Below are positions 1 through 5,634 of a DNA stretch of 7,245 nucleotides, one piece after another. Below the pieces are notes generated by a model, which worked only from the letters and a program-made list of their open reading frames with translations, ran no database searches and was not told where the DNA came from. How positions within the stretch are numbered: position 1 is the stretch's first letter; the number at the start of each line of letters is the position of its first letter. Position numbers and translations under genes: made by a program. Source of the DNA: Aliishimia sp965369035 (lineage in GTDB: Bacteria > Pseudomonadota > Alphaproteobacteria > Rhodobacterales > Rhodobacteraceae); contig CBDUPF010000216.1 of NCBI GenBank assembly GCA_965369035.1, positions 1 through 7,245 on the forward strand, given 5' to 3'.

Positions 1-1922
1 CCCTTTTCCTTCAGGCTTTCAATGGCCTCCCCGGCGTTCTTGATCAGGTTGGTCAAGGCCTGACCGATCATCGTCGCGTCCACGTCCGCCTGCACCGGCG
101 CATCGGGCAGATCGGCGACGATCTTGACCCCGGGCTGCCCCTGGCGTTGCAAGGTCACCGCGTTGCGCACCAGCGTCACGAGGTCCTGCATCTGGCGGTC
201 GGGCTCCGGCATGCGCGCGAACTTGGAGAACTCGTCGACGATGCGCCGCAGATCGCCGGTCTGGCGAATGATCACGTCGGTCATCTGCTCCAGCCGCTCG
301 CGCTCCTCCACCTGGGGGGCGAACTTGCGCTTGATGCGCTCGGCCGACAGCTGGATCGGCGTCAGCGGGTTCTTGATCTCATGCGCGATCCGGCGGGCCA
401 CGTCGCCCCAGGCGGCCATCCGCTGGGCACTCACCAGGTCGGTCACGTCGTCGAAGGCCACCACGTAACCTTCGAGCCGCCCCTTGTCGCTGCGCCGCGT
501 GGCCATGCGGACCAGCAGGTTTTCCTGCCGTCCCTGCCGGGACACCTTGACCTCCCGCTGCGCGACCTGCGTGCGGCTGGCCCTCAACTCGTCAAAGAGC
601 GGGCCGAACTCGGGAATCGCGACCTGCAGGTTCACGTCCTGCTGCTCCTCGCGCCAGTCGAGCAGCCGTTCGGCAGAGCGGTTGACGAAGGTGATCCGAC
701 CCTTCGCATCGAGCCCCACCACCCCGGAAGTGACCGAGGTCAGCACGGAATCGAACAGTCTTCGCCGCCGTTCGATCTGGCGGGTGTTGTCGAGCAGCGT
801 CTCTCGCTGCGCCTTCAGTTGCCGCGTCATCTGGTTGAAGTAGCGGCCCAGCATCGCGATCTCGTCGTCGCCGTTTTCTTCGGTCACGCGCACGTCCAGA
901 TCGCCGGTGCCGACGCGTTGCGCCGCGCCGGTCAGGCGCCCGATCGGGCCTGACAGCCTTTCGGCGAACCACATGCCGGCCCAGATCGCGGCCAGGATCA
1001 GGATCAGCGCGAAACCGAGGTAGAGGAGTCCGAATTCGAACAGCACGCGCCCGCGCTCGCTTTCGAGCTGTTCATAGAGCCGCACCGTCTCCTGCGTTTC
1101 GTCGAGCAGCGACAGGATCTCGCCATCGACGTCCCGGCTGACATAGAGGTACCGGTCGAGGAAGGTGTTGAGCCGCACCAGCGCGCGGAATTCGTTATGG
1201 GCCCAGTCCTCGATGATCACCACGCCCACGTCGTCGACCTGCGCGATCTGCTCCGGGCTCGGTTCCTCGTAGTTGAAGAGATAGGACCCCTGCCCCCGCG
1301 CCCGGATCTGTCCCGTGCCATCGATCAGGTACGCCTCGCGCAGCCCCCGCTGAATCGCGGCCTGTCCCTGCACCAGCAATTCGCCGTCCGAGACATAGGC
1401 GTCGATGCGGCGCGCTTCCTCCAGCGCGCGGGCGAGATCGCGGGCGTCCTCCTCGAGATCTTCGCGTTGTTCGTTCTCATAGGCCTCCGCCGCCGCCAGC
1501 GAACTGCCCACCACCTGCCGGACACGTTCGGAGAACCAGCCTTCCAGTCCGATGTTGATGGTGAGACCGGCGAACACGGCGACGATCACCGTGGGGATCA
1601 GCGCCAGCAGCGCGAAGGCCGCGGTCAGCCGCAGATGCAGGCGCGAGCCCGCCGACTTGGCCCGCCGCGCGGCGATCGCGCGCGCAATCGAGCCCAGAAC
1701 CAGCGCCGCCACGACCAGGACATAGACCAGATCCGCCAGCAGGATCAGCCGCAGCGACAGCGCCGTGGCACCCTGGTCGAGAGGTCCGAGAACCAGGAAC
1801 GTCGAGACGGCTAGAACAGGCCCCAGGACCACGAGGCCCAGCGTGGCGGCGTTGCGCAGGCGGCGCGCACGGCGCAGACGCCCCAGGCGCATCCATCGGG
1901 AGTCTCGTGTCTGGGTTGCCAC
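1..1922 (-). CDS. ntrY: Nitrogen-regulation sensor histidine kinase NtrY (3' end outside window)
   Basis: Membrane histidine kinase, the usual partner of response regulator NtrX. The frame is open from a GTG at 1922 to the left edge (about 640 codons). The family is usually about 750 residues, so roughly the last 100 are missing. Visible in order (GTG numbering): three hydrophobic segments near residues 25-47, 58-80 and 100-122; an extracytoplasmic region to about 295; a fourth membrane segment near 295-318; HAMP to about 370; a PAS domain around 385-490; the H-box RIAHEIKNPLTP with phosphoacceptor His514; and the N-box NLIKNAGEA at 625-633. The G1, F and G2 boxes lie off-window. The start is uncertain. 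GTG 1922 has GGTGG seven bases upstream and follows an in-frame TAG at 1926; the in-frame ATG at 1892 would shorten the protein by 10 residues and has no clear ribosome site. It follows ntrC in the same direction, and ntrX is expected next. The family call is firm. Confidence 0.95.
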   Translation of the reverse strand, partial: MATQTRDSRWMRLGRLRRARRLRNAATLGLVVLGPVLAVSTFLVLGPLDQGATALSLRLILLADLVYVLVVAALVLGSIARAIAARRAKSAGSRLHLRLTAAFALLALIPTVIVAVFAGLTINIGLEGWFSERVRQVVGSSLAAAEAYENEQREDLEEDARDLARALEEARRIDAYVSDGELLVQGQAAIQRGLREAYLIDGTGQIRARGQGSYLFNYEEPSPEQIAQVDDVGVVIIEDWAHNEFRALVRLNTFLDRYLYVSRDVDGEILSLLDETQETVRLYEQLESERGRVLFEFGLLYLGFALILILAAIWAGMWFAERLSGPIGRLTGAAQRVGTGDLDVRVTEENGDDEIAMLGRYFNQMTRQLKAQRETLLDNTRQIERRRRLFDSVLTSVTSGVVGLDAKGRITFVNRSAERLLDWREEQQDVNLQVAIPEFGPLFDELRASRTQVAQREVKVSRQGRQENLLVRMATRRSDKGRLEGYVVAFDDVTDLVSAQRMAAWGDVARRIAHEIKNPLTPIQLSAERIKRKFAPQVEERERLEQMTDVIIRQTGDLRRIVDEFSKFARMPEPDRQMQDLVTLVRNAVTLQRQGQPGVKIVADLPDAPVQADVDATMIGQALTNLIKNAGEAIESLKEK

Positions 1923-1928
1923 GCGCTA

Positions 1929-1945
1929 ACCACCGCATTTGTGGC
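1929..1945 (-). promoter_or_regulatory. Hairpin overlapping the putative ntrY ribosome-binding site
   Basis: In the ntrY mRNA sense, GCCAC (1945-1941), a 7-nt loop and GTGGT (1933-1929) form a 5-bp stem with one terminal G-U pair. The 3' arm overlaps GGTGG (1934-1930), the best Shine-Dalgarno candidate for the GTG at 1922. The same GCCAC arm could instead pair with GTGGC at 1922-1918, which contains the start codon. The pairing is visible in the sequence; any role in limiting ntrY translation is inference, and a stem this short can occur by chance in GC-rich DNA. Confidence 0.35.
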
Positions 1946-2000
1946 GCTGCTCGCGCCTGACCGCCATATCTCGTGGTCTTTTTCGGAGTGTCCCCCGATT

Positions 2001-2017
2001 GCCACGGTTTCTGTGGC
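2001..2017 (-). promoter_or_regulatory. Small hairpin just downstream of the ntrC stop
   Basis: In the transcript sense, GCCAC (2017-2013), loop AGAAACC and GTGGC (2005-2001) form a perfect 5-bp stem, four bases after the ntrC TAA (2024-2022). No U-tract follows, so it does not look like an intrinsic terminator. It could be an mRNA stability or processing element, or chance. It shares its GCCAC/GTGG arms with the hairpin at 1929-1945. Confidence 0.3.
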
Positions 2018-2021
2018 GGTT

Positions 2022-3392
2022 TTACATCAATTTGCGGCGGCGTGTCACCTGAATATCGAGGTCGGTGATCTTCTTGCGTAAAGTATTTCGGTTGATTCCG
2101 AGCAGATCGGCGCATTTGGCCTGATTTCCGCCGGTCGCCTCGAGCGCGATCTCGATCAGAGGCAGTTCGATTTCCCGAAGGATTCGGGCGTAAAGCCCCG
2201 AGGGCGGCAGCATGTTCCCGTGCAGGTCGAAATACCGGCGCAGATGCCTTTCGACCGAAGCACCCAGTTTCTCGGACGCGGCAGCGGTCCCGCGGATGGG
2301 CTCCAGGTCGGGCTGGGATCCCAGGACCTGCTCCACCTCGCTTGCCGGTATTTCCGGTTCACGACTGGTGAGCGAGAGCCGGCGGATCGCGTTTTCGAGC
2401 TGGCGCACGTTGCCGGGCCAGCTGTAGCCGCGCAGGACCTCGACGGCGGCGGGCGACATTTTCCGCGGGGCGCCGCCACTCTTCTCGGCCTTCGACAGGA
2501 AATGTTCGGCAAGCAATTCGACATCGTCCACCCGCTCGCGCAAGGACGGGACCGCGAGCGTCGCACCGCTCAGCCGGTAGAACAGATCCTTGCGCAGCTT
2601 GCCGTCTTCCATCGCCTTGCTCAGATCGGTCTGGCTGGTGGCGAGAAAGCGCGGCACGTATTCGCCGGGCGCATCCATCATCTGCACGATGCGAGCCTGG
2701 ATCTCCGGCGGGATGTCCCCGATTTCCTCGATCAGAAGCGTGCCCCCCTTGACGCGGGCCAGCACCCGCGCGGGGCCTTCAAGCTCTCGCAGGTCGGTCG
2801 CGTTGGTGGCCACGAACGGCAATGTGCGACGATCGGAAAAGTCGTGAATGGCCCGCGCGATCAGGCTCTTTCCGGTCCCGCTCTCACCCCAGATCAGCAC
2901 CGGCAGATCGGTGTTCATGACCCGCGCGACGACACGGTAGAGCGACTGCATGACCGGGGTGCGGCCGACCAGCGGCAATTCCTCTGGGCGGTCCGGTTCT
3001 TCCTCTTCGGCCGACCGCGGCACGCTCTTGCGATGTTCGAGCGCGCGCGCCGTCCGCTTCATCAGTTCGGGCAGGTCGAACGGTTTCGGCAGGTAGTCGT
3101 AGGCTTCCGCCTCCGCCGCCTGGATCGCCGTCATGATCGTGTTCTGCGCGGATATCACGATGACCGGCAGCCCGGGACGATCCTGCGCGATCTTGGGCAG
3201 CATCTCCAGCCCGTTGCCGTCGGGCATGATCACGTCCGAGATCACCACGTCGCCCTTGCCCTCGCCCACCCAGCGCATCAGCGTGGTCAGGCTGGAGGTC
3301 GCATGAACCCGGCACCCCGCCCGCGTCAGCGCCTGGGTCAGCACCGTGCGAATGGTGCGATCATCGTCTGCGACAAGTACCGTTCCGTCCAT
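2022..3392 (-). CDS. ntrC: Nitrogen response regulator NtrC, variant lacking the GAFTGA loop
   Basis: Transcriptional activator of nitrogen-limitation genes, phosphorylated by NtrB; 456 aa. The receiver domain (about 1-120) has the acidic pocket D9-D11, phosphoacceptor Asp53, Ser81 and Lys103. An acidic linker (about 123-140) leads to an AAA+ domain with P-loop GESGTGKS at 169-176, Walker B-like GGTLLIEEIGD at 216-226, arginine-finger candidates R267 and R273, and sensor II in WPGNVRQLENA (Arg330). A Fis-type helix-turn-helix occupies about 414-447 (GGNQAKCADLLGINRNTLRKK). The oddity is that ESELFGHEKGAFTGA, the loop that contacts sigma54, is absent: the spacing from P-loop to Walker B is only 40 residues. 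Rhodobacter capsulatus NtrC has the same lack and activates the housekeeping sigma70 RNA polymerase, so the same is inferred here. ATG 3392 lies 3 nt after the ntrB stop, with GGAG at 3402-3399. Confidence 0.97.
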   Translation of the reverse strand: MDGTVLVADDDRTIRTVLTQALTRAGCRVHATSSLTTLMRWVGEGKGDVVISDVIMPDGNGLEMLPKIAQDRPGLPVIVISAQNTIMTAIQAAEAEAYDYLPKPFDLPELMKRTARALEHRKSVPRSAEEEEPDRPEELPLVGRTPVMQSLYRVVARVMNTDLPVLIWGESGTGKSLIARAIHDFSDRRTLPFVATNATDLRELEGPARVLARVKGGTLLIEEIGDIPPEIQARIVQMMDAPGEYVPRFLATSQTDLSKAMEDGKLRKDLFYRLSGATLAVPSLRERVDDVELLAEHFLSKAEKSGGAPRKMSPAAVEVLRGYSWPGNVRQLENAIRRLSLTSREPEIPASEVEQVLGSQPDLEPIRGTAAASEKLGASVERHLRRYFDLHGNMLPPSGLYARILREIELPLIEIALEATGGNQAKCADLLGINRNTLRKKITDLDIQVTRRRKLM

Positions 3393-3395
3393 GGG

Positions 3396-4475
3396 TCACT
3401 CCGCGATATAGGGTGTGCCTGCCGCGCGCGGCAGCGAAATCCGAAAGACCGTGCGGCCCGGAACCGAGTTCACCGAGATCCAGCCATTGTGGTCCGAGAT
3501 GATCTTGCTGACGAGCGCCAGCCCCAGCCCGGTGCCGTTTTCCCGGCCCGAGACGAAGGGATCGAAGATATCCTCGCGAATGGACTCCGGCAGGCCCGGG
3601 CCGTCGTCGATCACCTCGATCTGCAGCGGGAGGGACTGACCGGTGCCGTCCGACCGCCGCAGTCGGAACGAGTGCTCGAAGAAGCTGTGCAGCCAGATGG
3701 TTCCGCCCTTGTCCCCCGCAGCCTCCGCCGCGTTCTTGAGCAGGTTCTGGATCACCTGCAGCAGCTGATCGGGATCGGCCAGCGCCAGCGGCAGCGAGGG
3801 GTCGTAGTCCTCCACGATCTTCATGTTCGCGCCAAACCCCAGCAGCGCGGAACGCCGCGCGCGGTCCAGCACGTCATGCAGGTTGATCGGGCGCAGGTCG
3901 GGGGTGGAGAGGTTGCCGAACTGCTCCACCTGCTCCAGCAGCTTCACGATGCGGCGGCTTTCGGCGACGATCAGGTCGGTCAGTTCCAGGTCGTCGGACT
4001 TGAGGTTCATGCTCAGAAGCTGGGCCGCGCCGGTGATGCCGGCCAGCGGGTTCTTGATCTCGTGAGCCAGCATCTCGGCCATGCCGATGGCCGATTGCGC
4101 CGCGGATTTGACCGAATGGTTGAGCGTCATGCGCCCGGCCAGTTCGCGCGGTGAGATCATCATCAGCATCTCGTCCTTCACGCCGACAAGCGGGGCGATC
4201 TGCAGCGCGCATTGCAGCGGGGGGCGTTGGCCCGAGCCCACATCCACATCGTTGACGAACAGCGGCGTTCCGTTGTCCCGCGCCCGCTGGAACGCCTTCT
4301 CCAGCGGCGCATCGACGGCGATTGCATCCCAGACCGGGGTGCCGCGCATCGCACGGGCCGAGCTGTTCAGGAACCCTTCGGCAGCCGGGTTGATGTCCGA
4401 AATCCGGTCTTCCGAGTCGATCCGGACCGCCGGAACCGGCAGCGACGCCCAAAGGTCGAAATCCGCCCCGCTCAT
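3396..4475 (-). CDS. ntrB: Nitrogen-regulation histidine kinase/phosphatase NtrB (NRII)
   Basis: Soluble kinase that phosphorylates NtrC under nitrogen limitation and, in the family, dephosphorylates it when bound by PII. It is 359 aa, typical for NtrB, with no membrane segment. A PAS-like sensor domain covers about residues 8-110. The dimerisation/phosphotransfer helix carries AHEIKNPLAGI with phosphoacceptor His138. The ATPase domain shows the N-box QNLLKNAAEA (242-251), the G1 box DDGPG (289-293) and the F/G2 region DPFVSGRENGTGLGL (304-318), so all catalytic boxes are intact. The frame stays open upstream to 4943, but that part is antiparallel-phase translation inside dusB. ATG 4475 fits the family N-terminus, has GAAAGG seven to eight bases upstream, and overlaps the dusB stop by 4 bp (ATGA). 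This arrangement points to translational coupling within a dusB-ntrB-ntrC operon. Confidence 0.96.
   Translation of the reverse strand: MSGADFDLWASLPVPAVRIDSEDRISDINPAAEGFLNSSARAMRGTPVWDAIAVDAPLEKAFQRARDNGTPLFVNDVDVGSGQRPPLQCALQIAPLVGVKDEMLMMISPRELAGRMTLNHSVKSAAQSAIGMAEMLAHEIKNPLAGITGAAQLLSMNLKSDDLELTDLIVAESRRIVKLLEQVEQFGNLSTPDLRPINLHDVLDRARRSALLGFGANMKIVEDYDPSLPLALADPDQLLQVIQNLLKNAAEAAGDKGGTIWLHSFFEHSFRLRRSDGTGQSLPLQIEVIDDGPGLPESIREDIFDPFVSGRENGTGLGLALVSKIISDHNGWISVNSVPGRTVFRISLPRAAGTPYIAE
3399..3402 (-). promoter_or_regulatory. ntrC ribosome-binding site inside the end of ntrB
   Basis: GGAG at 3402-3399 directly precedes the ntrB TGA (3398-3396) and sits 6 nt before the ntrC ATG. The site is therefore read through by ribosomes finishing ntrB, which suggests coupled synthesis of kinase and regulator. 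It supports ATG 3392 as the ntrC start. Confidence 0.7.
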
Positions 4476-5464
4476 GCTGCTGCCCTTTCGAATTGACGGG
4501 TCCCCGCGGCAAGCGCCTCGGGGATCAACCGGAACACATCCGCGGGCGACGCGGCCGTCAGCACCGCGCGGCGCAGATCGGCAGGTGTCCCGGCATCGTC
4601 CATGTACCAGCCCAGATGCTTGCGCGCACAACGCGCGCCCATCGTACGGCCGTAGAACCGCAGCATCTCGTCGTAGTGCCCCGCGACCATCTCCGCGCGC
4701 GCCCGACCGGTCGGAACACAAGGCGCCGGCGTTTGCCAGAGCACATGGGCAACTTCGGCCAAAAGCCACGGGCGGCCCTGCGCACCGCGACCGATCATCA
4801 CGCCGTCCGCACCGGACCGGTCCAGCGCCGCGCGCGCGGTGTCCGCATTCGTGATATCGCCATTGGCCAGAACCGGAATGCCCACCGCCTCCCTGACCCC
4901 GGCGATCGCGTCCCAGTCGGCCCGGCCCTTGTAGAACTGGCAACGCGTGCGGCCGTGAATGGTAATCATGGCGATACCCGCGCCTTCCGCCCTGCGGGCG
5001 AGTTCGGGCGCGTTAAGCATTCCGTCGTCCCAGCCCAGCCGCGTCTTGAGCGTGACCGGAACATCCACGGCCTCCACCACAGCCTCGATCAGGTGCAGCG
5101 CATGATCGAGGTCTCGCATCAGCGCGGAGCCCGAATATCCGTTGGTCACCTTCTTCGCCGGACAGCCCATGTTGATGTCGATGATCCGCGCGCCCTGGCC
5201 CTCGACCATCCGCGCGGCCTCCGCCATCGGCTCCGCCTCGCGCCCGGCCAGCTGGACGGCGGAGCCTTCGACGCCAAGCGCCAGTTCCGCCCTCTCCCGC
5301 GTGCCGGGCCGCGCGTTGATCACATCGCAGCTGGCGACCATTTCCGACACGACGAGACCCGCGCCGAAGGACGCCGCGAGCTTCCGGAAGGGAAGGTCCG
5401 TGATGCCAGCCATCGGCGCGAGAGCGACGGGCGGGGAAAGGGTTACATCATGCAGGGTGATCAT
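4472..5464 (-). CDS. dusB: tRNA dihydrouridine synthase DusB (NifR3 family)
   Basis: FMN- and NAD(P)H-dependent enzyme that reduces specific uridines in the tRNA D-loop to dihydrouridine; 330 aa, normal for DusB. The TIM-barrel half carries the FMN-site motif APMAGITDLPFR (16-27), VQLAG (70-74), the catalytic-cysteine motif NMGCPAKKV (98-106, Cys101), TLKTRLGWD (138-146, Lys140), IHGRTR (169-174), NGDI (200-203) and the phosphate-binding IGRGAQG (223-229). A helical C-terminal domain follows. The gene was first named nifR3 in Rhodobacter because it sits upstream of ntrB-ntrC; its polypeptide is a tRNA enzyme and no direct role in nitrogen sensing is implied. ATG 5464 is chosen because the conserved core starts about 15 residues in. 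No good Shine-Dalgarno precedes it: the nearest, AAGGA, is about 19 nt upstream. Which uridine it modifies cannot be read from sequence. Confidence 0.97.
   Translation of the reverse strand: MITLHDVTLSPPVALAPMAGITDLPFRKLAASFGAGLVVSEMVASCDVINARPGTRERAELALGVEGSAVQLAGREAEPMAEAARMVEGQGARIIDINMGCPAKKVTNGYSGSALMRDLDHALHLIEAVVEAVDVPVTLKTRLGWDDGMLNAPELARRAEGAGIAMITIHGRTRCQFYKGRADWDAIAGVREAVGIPVLANGDITNADTARAALDRSGADGVMIGRGAQGRPWLLAEVAHVLWQTPAPCVPTGRARAEMVAGHYDEMLRFYGRTMGARCARKHLGWYMDDAGTPADLRRAVLTAASPADVFRLIPEALAAGTRQFERAAA
4484..4489 (-). promoter_or_regulatory. ntrB ribosome-binding site inside dusB
   Basis: GAAAGG (4489-4484) matches the 5' half of the extended Shine-Dalgarno complement of the 16S rRNA tail and lies 8 nt before ATG 4475. 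It is within the last codons of dusB. It decides the ntrB start against the longer open frame upstream. Confidence 0.65.
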
Positions 5465-5468
5465 TGGG

Positions 5469-5498
5469 TTCGATTTTGGGCTGTCCTTGGATTTTGGG
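5469..5498 (-). repeat. Tandem 12-bp direct repeat next to the dusB start
   Basis: On the plus strand TTCGATTTTGGG (5469-5480) and TTGGATTTTGGG (5487-5498) match at 11 of 12 positions and start 18 bp apart. In the dusB sense this is CCCAAAATC-G/C-AA twice, the nearer copy ending 5 nt before the ATG. The repeats are directly visible. They could be half-sites for a regulator, part of an unusual 5' leader, or chance. Confidence 0.5.
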
Positions 5499-5586
5499 TA
5501 GCGTTAAGGTGCGTGGGCTTCAACAGCGCCGGTAGCAGCGTGGTGGCAGAATTTCGGCATTTGCATAATTTTTGAGCATCAACCAG

Positions 5587-5597
5587 GGGTATTACCC
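5587..5597. promoter_or_regulatory. 11-bp perfect palindrome upstream of ispDF
   Basis: GGGTATTACCC is a perfect inverted repeat of 5-bp arms around one central base. It lies 37 bp before the ispDF ATG, just downstream of the AT-rich patch. If CATAAT at 5564-5569 is a -10 element, the palindrome would sit shortly after the transcription start, a common place for a repressor operator. No known factor is assigned. Confidence 0.35.
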
Positions 5598-5634
5598 GCA
5601 ACGATCCCTCGAACCGACGGACTGACAGACACAT

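Larger units (their letters stand above)
5465..5634. promoter_or_regulatory. Divergent promoter region between dusB and ispDF
   Basis: These 170 bp must hold the promoters for both the dusB-ntrBC(-ntrY) and ispDF-pgpA transcripts. An AT-rich patch (about 5550-5580) stands out from the GC-rich surroundings. On the plus strand CATAAT (5564-5569) matches five of six bases of a -10 hexamer, but nothing resembling TTGACA lies 16-18 bp upstream, so the call is weak. I see no convincing -35/-10 pair on the minus strand. No terminator-like hairpin with a T-tract and no small gene with a ribosome site is evident. Neither flanking gene has a strong Shine-Dalgarno. Two sequence patterns inside the region are listed separately. 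Confidence 0.55.

Noticed and set aside
147..953. A 268-codon plus-strand open frame antisense to ntrY.
   Set aside because: It shares codon boundaries with ntrY in reverse complement, so lack of stops is expected; no family features.
2001..2017. Hairpin after ntrC considered as an intrinsic terminator.
   Set aside because: The stem is only 5 bp and no U-tract follows; ntrY continues in the same direction.
1477..2115. A 212-codon minus-strand open frame bridging the end of ntrC and the start of ntrY.
   Set aside because: It is out of frame with both; the ntrY frame is open and carries the membrane segments and kinase motifs.
2220..4154. A 644-codon open frame on the plus strand, antisense to ntrC and ntrB.
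   Set aside because: It mirrors GC-rich codon bias of the real genes, spans two well-identified genes, and its translation is rich in R, H, Q, L and D with no recognisable domain.
4476..4943. A possible N-terminal extension of NtrB upstream of ATG 4475.
   Set aside because: The extension lies wholly inside dusB in another frame, has Gly/Arg-rich sequence unlike NtrB, and ATG 4475 has a good ribosome site and the normal family length.
4493..5575. A 360-codon plus-strand open frame antisense to dusB.
   Set aside because: It is complementary to a confident dusB, has an Arg/His-rich composition with no domain, and no ribosome site was noted.
5578..5590. ATCAA-containing AT-rich stretch considered as an IHF site.
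   Set aside because: The TTR half of the IHF consensus is missing (GGG occurs there instead).
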